Source of the DNA: Prochlorococcus sp. AG-347-K19
Lineage (GTDB): Bacteria > Cyanobacteriota > Cyanobacteriia > PCC-6307 > Cyanobiaceae
Reading direction: 5' to 3'
DNA: 63,658 nucleotides
Assembly (NCBI GenBank): GCA_003281335.1
Contig: QCCG01000007.1
Span: 1-63,658 of the forward strand
Shown here: in pieces, positions 19,472 through 29,436 of the stretch
Numbering within the stretch: position 1 is the first letter of the stretch
Layout of the letters: each line of letters starts with the position of its first letter
Program-made: the position numbers and the translations under genes
Notes under the pieces: model-generated
What the model saw: only the letters and a program-made list of their open reading frames with translations
What the model was told of the DNA's origin: nothing
The model's database searches: none

Positions 19472-21550
19472 ATGAAAAGCCAGGCTGATGTTTTTATTAA
19501 TAGAGAATTAAGTTGGATTGAATTCAATAAAAGAGTACTACTAACTGGTTTTGAAAAGGAGTACAAAATCCTAGATAAAGTAAAATTTTGTTCAATTTTT
19601 AGTAATAATCTTGATGAATTTTTCATGGTAAGGGTAGCTTCATTAAAAGCTCAAGTTGAAGCAGGAATTACTAAAAAAAGCATTGATGGATTAACCCCTA
19701 AAGAGCAATTAACAAAAATCAACAAAGAAGTAAAAAAATTAACTAGTCTTCAAGAAAACTTTGTAAATGATGAATTAAGTAATGATTTAAAAGAAGAAGG
19801 TGTAATTTTAAAGAAATATAAGGATCTAACTGAAAATCAAAGAAATTGGTGCAATAACTATTTTACTTCATCTATTTTCCCGTTATTAACTCCATTAGTT
19901 GTTGATCCAGCACATCCATTTCCTTTTATAAGTAATTTAAGTCTAAATTTAGCAGCTCTAATTAGGGATGGGGAAGATTCTAAAAATCAGTTTGTCAGAG
20001 TAAAAATACCAACAAAAAATATAAATAGATTTATACAAATTCCGAATGAAATTATTCAACAAGGTGATGCAAATACATTTTTTTTCATAAGTGTTGAAGA
20101 TTTAATTGGGAATAATATAAATACTTTATTTAACGGAATGGAATGTATAAATTACTCTTTTTTTAGAGTCACAAGAGATGCAGATTTAGAATTAAAAGAA
20201 CTTGAAGCTGATGATCTTCTTTTGGCAGTTGAACAAAGTTTGCAAAAGAGAAGATTAGGTGGAGACGTAGTTAGATTAGAAGTTGAATCGGATATGCCAG
20301 AAAATATTCTGAAATTACTAATTGAAAGTATCTCAATACAAAAAGAGTATATTTACTTTTGCAAAAGTTTTTTAGGCCTTGACGATTTAAATCAGCTTAC
20401 AAAAATTAATAGAGATGATTTAAAAGAAAATCTACTAATTGGGAAAACTCACCTACAATTAAAAAGTTTAGATTTACCTTCAAATAAAAACCACAATTCT
20501 ATTTTTAATATACTTAGAAAAAAAAATATTCTGCTTCATCATCCGTACGACTTATTTAAAACTTCAGTGGAAGAATTTATAAACAACGCGGCTAATGATC
20601 CACTTGTAATGGCTATAAAAATTACGCTATATAGAGTGTCTAAGGATTCGCCTATCATCGCAGCATTAATGAGAGCTGCAGAGAACGGAAAAGAAGTAAT
20701 GACTCTTGTTGAACTAAAAGCAAGATTTGATGAAGACAATAATATTCAATGGGCAAAACAACTTGAACAAGCTGGAATTCATGTTGTATATGGAATTATA
20801 GGATTTAAAACACATACAAAAATAGCTTTAGTAGTAAGAAAAGAAAAAGGACGATTAAGGAATTACTTCCATATTGGAACAGGAAATTATAACTCTAATA
20901 CTTCAAAGTTTTATACAGATTTAGGATTACTTTCAACTGATCCTGATATTGCATCTGATTTACTTGAATTATTTAACTACTTATCAGGTTTTTCTAAACA
21001 AAAAAGTTATCAAAAGTTATTAGTCTCTCCCACATCGATGAGAGAGAAATTTATATTTCTGATAAATAGAGAAATTAAAAATGCTGAGGAAGGCAAAAAA
21101 GCAGAAATAATTGCAAAAATGAATTCTTTAGTAGACCCAGAAATAATTAAACTTCTTTATTTGGCTTCAAACTCAGGTGTAAAAATTAGCTTAATCATAA
21201 GAGGTATTTGTTGCTTATATCCCCAAAGAAAAAATTTAAGTGAAAATATTAAAGTCATAAGCATTATTGGCCACTTTCTTGAACACTCAAGAATTTTTTG
21301 GTTTTGTAATAACGGTAATAATGAGGTTTTTATTGGGAGTGCTGATTGGATGAGACGGAATCTTGATAGAAGAATAGAAGCTGTTACTCCAATAGAGGAT
21401 TATGAATTGAAATCTAAAATATACTCACTTTTGCAAACCTACATCAAAGATGATTACTTTTCTTGGATAATGAAGGAAGATGGTTCTTATTCGAAATATA
21501 AATTAGATTCATCGAAAAATCGTTCGCAAATAGACCTCATAGAAAAATAA
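19472..21550 (+). CDS. ppk: Polyphosphate kinase
   Basis: PPK1 reversibly builds polyphosphate from ATP. The 692-residue sequence starts with the N-domain motif FINRELSWIEFNKRVL. It then shows HHPYDLF, ITLYRVS, the phosphorylated-histidine region YFHIGTGNYN (H467 likely the phospho-acceptor), and GSADWMRRNLDRRIEAV. Length is normal for PPK1. Polyphosphate is a phosphorus store useful to an ocean cyanobacterium. Confidence 0.97.
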   Translation: MKSQADVFINRELSWIEFNKRVLLTGFEKEYKILDKVKFCSIFSNNLDEFFMVRVASLKAQVEAGITKKSIDGLTPKEQLTKINKEVKKLTSLQENFVNDELSNDLKEEGVILKKYKDLTENQRNWCNNYFTSSIFPLLTPLVVDPAHPFPFISNLSLNLAALIRDGEDSKNQFVRVKIPTKNINRFIQIPNEIIQQGDANTFFFISVEDLIGNNINTLFNGMECINYSFFRVTRDADLELKELEADDLLLAVEQSLQKRRLGGDVVRLEVESDMPENILKLLIESISIQKEYIYFCKSFLGLDDLNQLTKINRDDLKENLLIGKTHLQLKSLDLPSNKNHNSIFNILRKKNILLHHPYDLFKTSVEEFINNAANDPLVMAIKITLYRVSKDSPIIAALMRAAENGKEVMTLVELKARFDEDNNIQWAKQLEQAGIHVVYGIIGFKTHTKIALVVRKEKGRLRNYFHIGTGNYNSNTSKFYTDLGLLSTDPDIASDLLELFNYLSGFSKQKSYQKLLVSPTSMREKFIFLINREIKNAEEGKKAEIIAKMNSLVDPEIIKLLYLASNSGVKISLIIRGICCLYPQRKNLSENIKVISIIGHFLEHSRIFWFCNNGNNEVFIGSADWMRRNLDRRIEAVTPIEDYELKSKIYSLLQTYIKDDYFSWIMKEDGSYSKYKLDSSKNRSQIDLIEK

Positions 21551-21612
21551 AATTAATATTGATTTTTACAACATTTAAAAAAATACTTAATATTTTAATT
21601 TTTTTTTATTTT

Positions 21613-21758
21613 TTATAAAATCAGCTCATATCAATCGATTTCAAGATATAGGCATTAAAAAATAATTTTTTGTCTTTAAAATTTCAACGTAAAAGTAGTT
21701 TTTATTTCAATTTCAGTGCTAGCTTTTTAAAAAATCCATTATTTAGGAGGCCAGGGTG
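21613..21758 (+). promoter_or_regulatory. AT-rich upstream region of the sigma-factor gene with strong ribosome-binding site
   Basis: The 205 bases between ppk and the sigma-factor gene are very AT-rich and hold TATAAAA near 21614-21620 as a possible -10 element. AGGAGG at 21745-21750 lies 8 bases before the ATG at 21759. A near-perfect Shine-Dalgarno sequence is uncommon in this window, so it decides the start and suggests strong translation. Confidence 0.45.
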
Positions 21759-22778
21759 ATGGGGATCCCTCTGGAATCTGCAAAAAGCTCTTCAAATAAT
21801 AATTTTGATGAGCCAAGATTACCAAACACTGCGGGAAAGTCTCGCAAATCAAAATCCAGTCTTACGTCAAAACAGAGCCAAAAAAAATCTGGCAGACTCG
21901 CTTCAGATTCTATTGGCTATTACTTAAGTAGCATTGGTAGAGTACCTCTTTTGACTCCAGCAGAGGAAATAGAGTTAGCTCATCATGTTCAAAACATGAA
22001 AAAGTTGCTGCAAATTCCTGAAACTGATAGAACCCAACAAAATCTTTATCAGATTAAGATTGGCAAAAGATCAAGAGACAGAATGATGGCAGCTAATCTA
22101 AGGCTCGTTGTCTCGGTTGCAAAAAAATACCAAAACCAAGGGCTTGAATTATTAGATCTTGTCCAGGAAGGTGCGATTGGCCTTGAAAGAGCTGTAGATA
22201 AATTTGATCCTGCTATGGGATATAAATTCTCAACTTATGCTTACTGGTGGATTAGACAAGGAATGACAAGGGCTATTGATAATAGTGCAAGAACAATCCG
22301 TTTGCCTATTCACATAAGTGAAAAACTGTCCAAAATGAGAAGAGTCTCTAGAGAATTATCACATAAATTTGGCAGACAACCTACAAGATTGGAAATGGCA
22401 ACTGAGATGGGAATTGATCAAAAAGATTTAGAAGATTTAATTTCTCAAAGTGCTCCTTGCGCCTCCCTAGATGCACATGCAAGAGGGGAAGAAGACAGAA
22501 GTACTCTTGGTGAACTCATACCTGATCCAAACTGTGAAGAGCCCATGGAGGGTATGGATAGAACTATTCAAAAAGAGCATTTAGGAACTTGGCTTTCTCA
22601 ATTAAATGAAAGAGAGCAAAAAATCATGAAGCTCAGATTTGGGCTAGATGGTGAAGAACCATTAACACTCGCAGAAATAGGAAGACAAATTAATGTTTCA
22701 CGAGAAAGAGTAAGGCAACTAGAGGCTAAAGCAATATTAAAGCTTCGAGTAATGACAACTCATCAAAAAGCAGCTTAA
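21759..22778 (+). CDS. RNA polymerase sigma factor, group 2 (RpoD-like)
   Basis: This 339-residue sigma-70 family protein has region 1.2 (DSIGYYLSSIGRVPLLTPAEE), region 2 (NLRLVVSVAKKYQNQGLELLDLVQEG and YAYWWIRQGMTRAI), region 3 and region 4.2 (TLAEIGRQINVSRERVRQL). It lacks the long N-terminal extension of the principal sigma factor and has a basic, serine-rich leader instead, as in cyanobacterial group 2 factors for stress or light responses. GTG at 21756 is an alternative start, but the Shine-Dalgarno spacing favours ATG at 21759. Confidence 0.95.
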   Translation: MGIPLESAKSSSNNNFDEPRLPNTAGKSRKSKSSLTSKQSQKKSGRLASDSIGYYLSSIGRVPLLTPAEEIELAHHVQNMKKLLQIPETDRTQQNLYQIKIGKRSRDRMMAANLRLVVSVAKKYQNQGLELLDLVQEGAIGLERAVDKFDPAMGYKFSTYAYWWIRQGMTRAIDNSARTIRLPIHISEKLSKMRRVSRELSHKFGRQPTRLEMATEMGIDQKDLEDLISQSAPCASLDAHARGEEDRSTLGELIPDPNCEEPMEGMDRTIQKEHLGTWLSQLNEREQKIMKLRFGLDGEEPLTLAEIGRQINVSRERVRQLEAKAILKLRVMTTHQKAA

Positions 22779-22783
22779 CCAAA

Positions 22784-23425
22784 TTGATAAAATTTACTGT
22801 AATTTTATTATATTTATTTTCAATTTTTTTAATATCAATAGTTTTTAAAAAGTATAATGAAGATAGCAAAGAAATCGTCAGAAAAATAATACATATTGGA
22901 ATAGGACCTTTAATACCAATTACTCAATTTTTAAAAATTGATCAAAACTCTGCCCTAATTTTTACAGGAATTGTTTCATTAATTGTTTTCATCAATTACA
23001 ACTATAAATTATTTCCAACAATTGAGGATGTTGAGAGAAAAAGTTATGGGACATTATTTTATTGTCTAAGTTTATTTATTTTGATTTATCTTTTCTGGGA
23101 TAAAGATCCATATGCACTAATTAGTGGATTTTTCATAATGACTTTTGGTGATGGATTAGCTGGATTAATAGGAAAAAGCTTTAACTCAAAGAGTTGGATT
23201 TTTTTAAAACAAAAAAAATCTTTATATGGAACCATAACTATGTTTTTAACAAGTTTGATAGTAGTTTGCTCAATAGGATATGCCCAGCAAAATAGTTTAA
23301 ATTTAAATTATTTAACAATAGCTTTTATTGCGACTTTGCTAGAACAATTTAGTGTTCTAGGAATAGATAATTTTATTGTTCCAATCTCTTCAGCATTATT
23401 TTTTAATTTTTTTATAACTAGCTAA
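22784..23425 (+). CDS. Phytol kinase / dolichol kinase-like membrane protein
   Basis: This 213-residue membrane protein has about six hydrophobic segments. It has the family landmarks: KEIVRKIIHIGIGPLIP near the N-terminus, ERKSYGTLFY, and FGDGLAGLIGK, the CTP-binding-type motif. Relatives (plant VTE5/VTE6, SEC59) phosphorylate phytol or dolichol, and in a phototroph phytol salvage from chlorophyll to tocopherol or chlorophyll synthesis is the likely role. The start is probably TTG. The 3' end overlaps the convergent DAHP synthase gene by 8 bases. Confidence 0.8.
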   Translation: MIKFTVILLYLFSIFLISIVFKKYNEDSKEIVRKIIHIGIGPLIPITQFLKIDQNSALIFTGIVSLIVFINYNYKLFPTIEDVERKSYGTLFYCLSLFILIYLFWDKDPYALISGFFIMTFGDGLAGLIGKSFNSKSWIFLKQKKSLYGTITMFLTSLIVVCSIGYAQQNSLNLNYLTIAFIATLLEQFSVLGIDNFIVPISSALFFNFFITS

Positions 23426-24485
23426 GTGAATCGTATAAAATAGCGATTAATTCTTTTGTTGTTTCTATATCTATACATGCATCTGTAATGCTTCTGCCAA
23501 ACTGGAGATCTTCTTTTTTTAAAAGTTTTTGATTTCCTTCCTTCAAATGACTTTCAAGCATAACTCCTAAAATATTTTTTTCACCATTACTAATTTGAGA
23601 AGCTACATTTTTTAGCACTTCCGACTGTTTTCGGAAATCTTTATTGGAATTTCCATGACTACAATCAATCATCACTTTATGGGGAAGATTACACTGCCTC
23701 AATTCGGCTGAAATTCTTTGTATATGATCACTTTCGAAATTTGGGCCTTTTGAACCGCCCCTCAAAACTATATGTCCATCTGGATTTCCTGTAGTATTAA
23801 CTATAGAAGCCATTCCATTTTCATTTACACCTAAGAAGTGATGGGATTTTGAAGCTGACTGCATTGCATTAATTGCAGTAGTAAAAGAACCATCCGTTCC
23901 ATTTTTAAAGCCTATAGGCATTGATAATCCTGATGCCATTTCTCTATGAGTTTGACTTTCTGTAGTCCGCGCACCTATGGCTGTCCAACTTATCAAATCG
24001 GCAATGTATTGAGGAACAATTGGATCTAGTAATTCTGTAGCAGAAGGTATGCCACGAGTTGCTAAATATGAAAGCAAACTTCTTGCCCTTCTTAAACCAG
24101 TATTAATATCATAAGAATCATCTAGATGAGGATCATTTATCAAACCCTTCCAACCAATAGTTGTTCTTGGTTTTTCAAAATATACTCTCATGATTATTTC
24201 TAATTTATCTTTATACATTTCTCGAAATTTTTGAATATATTTTGAATATTCCTTTGCCGCCTCAAGATCATGAATTGAACATGGACCCACAATGACTAAA
24301 AGCTTCTGATCATTATGATGCAAAATATTTTGTATCGATCTTCTTGTTTTAGATACTGTATTAGCAGAGTCGTGATCTAAAGGTATATCATTATGTAATC
24401 TGCTTGGAGGTATTAATGGACGTGTTTCAAGAACATGTAAATCTGATGTCTTTTCTAAAGCTGAATTATTTGATGATGTCGTCAT
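23418..24485 (-). CDS. 3-deoxy-7-phosphoheptulonate synthase, class I
   Basis: This enzyme condenses phosphoenolpyruvate and erythrose 4-phosphate, the first step of the shikimate pathway. The 355-residue protein has VGPCSIHDLEAAKEY, MRVYFEKPRTTIGWKG, the GARTTESQTHREMASG stretch and MIDCSHGNSNKD, all class I AroF/G/H motifs. Which feedback class it belongs to is not clear. It works upstream of aroE, pabB and pabC, which are also in this window. Confidence 0.94.
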   Translation of the reverse strand: MTTSSNNSALEKTSDLHVLETRPLIPPSRLHNDIPLDHDSANTVSKTRRSIQNILHHNDQKLLVIVGPCSIHDLEAAKEYSKYIQKFREMYKDKLEIIMRVYFEKPRTTIGWKGLINDPHLDDSYDINTGLRRARSLLSYLATRGIPSATELLDPIVPQYIADLISWTAIGARTTESQTHREMASGLSMPIGFKNGTDGSFTTAINAMQSASKSHHFLGVNENGMASIVNTTGNPDGHIVLRGGSKGPNFESDHIQRISAELRQCNLPHKVMIDCSHGNSNKDFRKQSEVLKNVASQISNGEKNILGVMLESHLKEGNQKLLKKEDLQFGRSITDACIDIETTKELIAILYDSLS

Positions 24486-24582
24486 TGATTAATTAAGAAG
24501 TTTGAATATTTAAAAAAGCATTTATGAATACTCTCCTTTTCAATATTAAAAATAACAATAGATTAGGCATTAAACCTTACTA

Positions 24583-27156
24583 ATGAAGAATTTGGAAACA
24601 TTGCTAAAAGATTATGCAGATCACGTAGCTGAAAGAGCTGCTAAAGGTATACCTCCTTTACCTTTAAATGCTGAACAAACAAATAGTATTACAAAATTAT
24701 TAGAACAAGATAGTACTTACGATTCATCTTATTTACTTGATTTACTAATAAATCGAGTACCCCCAGGAGTTGATGAGGCTGCTTACATAAAAGCAAGCTG
24801 GCTTACGGCTATTGTTAATTCCGAAAAATATTGCAAATCAATTAATCCCGAAAAAGCAATTGAAATACTAGGAACAATGATAGGCGGATACAATGTAAAT
24901 TCTTTGGTTGAAATACTTAAAGGAAAAAATAGTTTTCTCGCAAAAAAAGCGGCAGAAGTTTTAAAAAATATTATTCTTGTTTACGACTCGGCTAATGAAA
25001 TTTACGAATTATCTCAAAATAATACTTATGCAAAAGAAGTTGTAAATAGTTGGGCAAATGCAGAATGGTTCATAAATAAAAAGGTTCTGGAGAAAGAGAT
25101 TACTTGTTTAGTATTTAAAGTTGACGGTGAGACAAACACAGACGACTTATCTCCAGCTGTACATGCAACAACACGCCCGGATATTCCAATGCATGCATTA
25201 GCTATGTTGGAATTTAAAAAACCTGATGGACTAAAGATTCTTGATAATTTAAAAAAACAAAATTTACCAATAGCTTATGTTGGAGATGTTGTAGGAACAG
25301 GGAGTTCTAGAAAATCTGCTATTAATTCACTCATTTGGCATATAGGAGAAGATATCCCTTTTGTTCCCAACAAAAAAACAGGTGGAATAATAATTGGCAG
25401 CAAAATAGCCCCAATTTTCTTCAATACTGCACAAGATTCAGGAGCTTTACCTATAGAAGCTGACGTATCTCAAATGAAAACAGGAGATGCTATTAAAATA
25501 TATCCCTATAAAGGCATTATTAAAAAAATTGAAAAAGATTCAAATACTGAAGAATTAATAAGCGAATTCGAGTTGTATCCATCAACTCTTACTGATGAGA
25601 TTCAAGCTGGCGGAAGAATTAATCTTATGATTGGAAGATCTCTTACGGACAAAATTAGAAACAAATTAGATTATCAACCAAGTGAAATATTTACTAGACC
25701 ACAAAATCCAACCGAAAGTAGTGCAGGTTTTACTCAAGCTCAAAAAATAGTAGGCAAAGCATGCGGTTTAGATGGAGTTAGGCCAGGAATGACCTGTGAG
25801 CCAATTATGACCACAGTTGGTAGTCAAGATACTACTGGGCCAATGACTAGAGATGAATTAAAAGAATTAGCTTGTTTAGGATTTACTGCAGATTTAGTGA
25901 TGCAAAGTTTTTGTCATACAGCTGCATATCCTAAACCAGTAGATCTACTTACCCATAAAGAATTACCTGATTTTATATCTCAAAGAGGTGGAGTAGCTCT
26001 TAAGCCTGGAGACGGCATCATTCATAGCTGGCTTAACAGAATGCTTCTGCCTGATACTGTTGGCACAGGTGGAGATAGTCATACAAGATTTCCTCTTGGC
26101 ATTTCGTTTCCCGGAGGCTCAGGCATTGTTGCATTTGCCGCTGCAATAGGATCAATGCCATTAAATATGCCGGAATCTGTGCTGGTTAAATTTAAGGGAG
26201 AATTGTTACCAGGAATTACTCTTAGAGATTTAGTTAATGCAATCCCTCTCTTCGCAATTAAAAAAGGACTATTAACTGTTAAGAAAGAAAATAAGAAAAA
26301 TATATTCAACGGGAAAATTATGGAAATTGAGGGATTACCAAACCTAAAACTTGAACAAGCTTTTGAACTTACTGATGCTACTGCAGAACGCTCATGCGCT
26401 GGTAGCACAATACTTTTATCCCAAGAAACTGTTCAAGAATATTTAAAAAGCAATATTTGCCTGCTAGAAAAAATGATCGAGAGCAATTATGAAGATTCAA
26501 AATCGATTTCAAGAAGAATAAATGATATGAAAAATTGGTTAAAAAAACCATCATTAATTCAACCAGATTCAAACGCTCAGTATGAAGAAATCATTGAAAT
26601 TGATTTAGCAAAAGTAACACAACCTATAGTTGCTTGCCCTAATGATCCAGATAATGTAAAAGAAATCACTGATGTTGCAAATGCAAATATTGACGAGGTT
26701 TTTATAGGTTCTTGCATGACAAATATTGGTCATTACAGGGCAGCTGCAAAAGTTCTTGAAGGAGTACAAAATTTAAAAGCTAAATTATGGATTTGTCCAC
26801 CAACAAAGATGGATGAAGAAACTCTAAAAGCTGAAGGCTACTATAAAATATTTGAAGATTGTGGTGCAAGATTAGAGTTGCCAGGCTGTTCTTTATGTAT
26901 GGGAAATCAAGCTAGAGTTGATGAAGGTTCTGTAGTATTTTCTACAAGTACAAGAAATTTTGACAATAGACTTGGCAAGAATGCACAAGTATTTTTAGGG
27001 AGTGCAGAATTGGCAGCAGTTTGTGCACTCCTTGGAAAAATACCTGAAATAGAAGAATATCAGGATATTACTAAAAATAAAATTAATCCATATTCAGATG
27101 AACTTTATCGCTATCTTCAATTTGATGAAATACACGATTTCAGCTTGACAAAGTAA
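24583..27156 (+). CDS. acnB: Aconitate hydratase B
   Basis: This 857-residue aconitase isomerises citrate and isocitrate. It has the AcnB-specific domain order: an N-terminal HEAT-like helical domain, then the swivel domain, then the Fe-S catalytic domains. The three cluster ligands are C711 (GSCMTNIGH), C769 and C772 (PGCSLCMGN). CSTRNFDNR-type substrate residues appear as STSTRNFDNR. In Prochlorococcus this feeds 2-oxoglutarate synthesis for nitrogen assimilation. Confidence 0.97.
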   Translation: MKNLETLLKDYADHVAERAAKGIPPLPLNAEQTNSITKLLEQDSTYDSSYLLDLLINRVPPGVDEAAYIKASWLTAIVNSEKYCKSINPEKAIEILGTMIGGYNVNSLVEILKGKNSFLAKKAAEVLKNIILVYDSANEIYELSQNNTYAKEVVNSWANAEWFINKKVLEKEITCLVFKVDGETNTDDLSPAVHATTRPDIPMHALAMLEFKKPDGLKILDNLKKQNLPIAYVGDVVGTGSSRKSAINSLIWHIGEDIPFVPNKKTGGIIIGSKIAPIFFNTAQDSGALPIEADVSQMKTGDAIKIYPYKGIIKKIEKDSNTEELISEFELYPSTLTDEIQAGGRINLMIGRSLTDKIRNKLDYQPSEIFTRPQNPTESSAGFTQAQKIVGKACGLDGVRPGMTCEPIMTTVGSQDTTGPMTRDELKELACLGFTADLVMQSFCHTAAYPKPVDLLTHKELPDFISQRGGVALKPGDGIIHSWLNRMLLPDTVGTGGDSHTRFPLGISFPGGSGIVAFAAAIGSMPLNMPESVLVKFKGELLPGITLRDLVNAIPLFAIKKGLLTVKKENKKNIFNGKIMEIEGLPNLKLEQAFELTDATAERSCAGSTILLSQETVQEYLKSNICLLEKMIESNYEDSKSISRRINDMKNWLKKPSLIQPDSNAQYEEIIEIDLAKVTQPIVACPNDPDNVKEITDVANANIDEVFIGSCMTNIGHYRAAAKVLEGVQNLKAKLWICPPTKMDEETLKAEGYYKIFEDCGARLELPGCSLCMGNQARVDEGSVVFSTSTRNFDNRLGKNAQVFLGSAELAAVCALLGKIPEIEEYQDITKNKINPYSDELYRYLQFDEIHDFSLTK

Positions 27157-27165
27157 TCATGGAAC

Positions 27166-28524
27166 ATGCCAAACTTTATAAAAGATAATATTCAAAAAAC
27201 AAGTAATAATTCTTCTCGTAGCATCAAAAAATTATTAAAACAAAGATCTCTAGTTGTTGCATTTTCACTCTTATTAACGGGTCTAGGGGCTTCAATTACA
27301 AGCATATCTTTTAAAACTGGAATCTATTTTATTAATAATTGGAGATTAGCATTATTAGACCAATTCCCATCTATTGCAGTCTTACCTATTTTTGGTGCTC
27401 TTGGAGGAGCTATTGCAGGATATTTGATCAAAAATATAGCACCTGCCGCAAAAGGTTCAGGTGTGAGTCAAATCATGGGTTTCTTAAGACATAAAAAAGT
27501 TCCAATGAATTTAAAAGTAGGATTAGTAAAGCTCATATCAGGAATTATTGCGATTGGTAGTGGATTCCCTTTGGGTCCAGAAGGTCCATCAGTTCAAATG
27601 GGAGGATCCGTAGCTTGGCAAATGGCCAAGTGGCTCAAAGCTCCTACAGCTTTCAGAAGAGTAATAGTAGCAGCAGGTGGTGGTGCTGGAATAGCTGCAG
27701 TATTTAGCGCTCCATTAGGAGGGTTTATCTATGCAATAGAGGAGTTATTAAACTCTGCTAGACCAGTAATTTTATTATTAGTTGTAATTACAACTTTTAT
27801 TGCAGATTCATCTGCTGATATTATTCAAGCCATGGGTTTAGATCCTAAAGCAGGAGGCTTTGATTTTAACCTTGGATTTTTAATTCAAAAAGAATATGAC
27901 CCATCAGTTTTTTTCTTACCCGTAGATTTTATTTACTTAGTTTTACTAGGAATAATTATTGGGATATTTGCAGAATTGTACAGCAGATATGTTTTGTTAA
28001 TGCAAAATCTTGGGAAAAGGTGGTATAAAAATAAATTTGTTTTAAAGATGAGTATCTGTGGACTTATTTTAGGAAGTATCTACTCTTTTTTACCCAGTAC
28101 ATTTCATAATTTAGATGAATTACAGAAAATAATAGCTGAACAAAATACAAGTATTGGAATTGCTTTATTAGCAGTTTTAGTACTATTTATCACGACAGGT
28201 TTAGCTGCAGCATCCGGAGCTCCTGGAGGTTTATTCTATCCAATGCTGACTTTAGGAGGTTCAATCGGACTAATAATGGGGAGCTGGGTAGAAATTGCTA
28301 CAGGGCATGCACCAAGTACATACATTTTTGCGGGGATGGGAGCTTTCGTAGCAGGATGTTCGAGAACACCAATAACAGCAATGTTTTTAGCTTTTGCTTT
28401 AACAAAAAATTTATTAATAATGAAACCTGTTTTAATCAGCTGCATTGCCAGTTTCTTGATAGCAAGAGCCTTTAATGAAGAATCAATTTATGAAAGACAA
28501 ATACAAATTGAATTAGAAGACTAA
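27166..28524 (+). CDS. ClC-type chloride channel or chloride/proton antiporter
   Basis: The product is 452 residues with many membrane segments. The three conserved ClC pore motifs are seen as GSGFPLGPEGP (with the gating glutamate in GPEGP), a GGGAGIAAVFSAPLGGFIYA segment and GAPGGLFYPML. Whether it is a channel or a 2:1 chloride/proton exchanger cannot be decided without alignment to check the proton glutamate. No CBS domains follow. It starts 9 bases after acnB and converges with purU. Confidence 0.93.
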   Translation: MPNFIKDNIQKTSNNSSRSIKKLLKQRSLVVAFSLLLTGLGASITSISFKTGIYFINNWRLALLDQFPSIAVLPIFGALGGAIAGYLIKNIAPAAKGSGVSQIMGFLRHKKVPMNLKVGLVKLISGIIAIGSGFPLGPEGPSVQMGGSVAWQMAKWLKAPTAFRRVIVAAGGGAGIAAVFSAPLGGFIYAIEELLNSARPVILLLVVITTFIADSSADIIQAMGLDPKAGGFDFNLGFLIQKEYDPSVFFLPVDFIYLVLLGIIIGIFAELYSRYVLLMQNLGKRWYKNKFVLKMSICGLILGSIYSFLPSTFHNLDELQKIIAEQNTSIGIALLAVLVLFITTGLAAASGAPGGLFYPMLTLGGSIGLIMGSWVEIATGHAPSTYIFAGMGAFVAGCSRTPITAMFLAFALTKNLLIMKPVLISCIASFLIARAFNEESIYERQIQIELED

Positions 28525-28534
28525 GGAAATATCT

Positions 28535-29389
28535 TCAATCAAAAACAGCAGTTTTGCTGTTATAAACAAATACTTGATGATTCAGATGCAATCTAACTGC
28601 TCTTGCTAAAGCTATTCTTTCAATATCTCTCCCTTTTCTAATCAAATCATCAACTTCATCCCTATGACTTACATTAACTGTACATTGCTCAATTATCGGG
28701 CCTTCATCAAGATCTTCAGTAACATAGTGAGCAGTAGCACCGATTAATTTAACACCTCTCTTCCATGCTCGATGATATGGTTGCCCGCCCTTAAATGCAG
28801 GTAAGAAAGAATGGTGAATATTTATTATTGAAGAAAACTTTTTTAAAAAAGAGTCACTCAAAATTTGCATATATTTTGCTAATACAACAAGATCAATTTC
28901 ATATTCTTTTAGTAAATTTAAAAATTGATCTTCAACAATAGATTTATCAGTTTTAAAGGTTTCAATATGGACAAATTTTGCATTAAAGTCATTTGCAATA
29001 TTTTCAAGATCAGAATGATTTGAAATTATTAAAGGGACTTTCATTTTGAGTTCTCCATTTCTTACTCTCCAAAGTAAATCAATCAAACAATGATTTTGTT
29101 TACTCACGAAAATAGCAACATTTGGAATTTCATCAGAATAATTTACGTTAAATTTTCCATTTACTTCATCTGCAATTTTTTCAAATTCTTTATAAATTTC
29201 ATCTCTATTAAAAAATTCATTGTTACTATTCCATTCAATTCGACTGAGAAATAAACCCGCATCTTGATCTGTATGATGATCAGAATGTTTTATGTTGCCA
29301 CCGTAATTTGAAATCCAACTTGTAAGTAAACTTACAAGACCAGGACGATCGGGACAAACAATTTTGAATATAATTGAAGGATGTTCCAA
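28535..29389 (-). CDS. purU: Formyltetrahydrofolate deformylase
   Basis: PurU hydrolyses 10-formyl-THF to formate and THF, balancing one-carbon pools and, in photorespiring cells, the glycine cleavage system. The 284-residue protein has an N-terminal ACT domain (IVCPDRPGLVSLLTSWI) and a formyltransferase domain with INIHHSFLPAFKG and TEDLDEGPIIEQ. Length is normal. Confidence 0.96.
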   Translation of the reverse strand: MEHPSIIFKIVCPDRPGLVSLLTSWISNYGGNIKHSDHHTDQDAGLFLSRIEWNSNNEFFNRDEIYKEFEKIADEVNGKFNVNYSDEIPNVAIFVSKQNHCLIDLLWRVRNGELKMKVPLIISNHSDLENIANDFNAKFVHIETFKTDKSIVEDQFLNLLKEYEIDLVVLAKYMQILSDSFLKKFSSIINIHHSFLPAFKGGQPYHRAWKRGVKLIGATAHYVTEDLDEGPIIEQCTVNVSHRDEVDDLIRKGRDIERIALARAVRLHLNHQVFVYNSKTAVFD

Positions 29390-29436
29390 AAATCTTTAAC
29401 TATTAAGTCAAATAAGAAAGCATACCTAATATATCA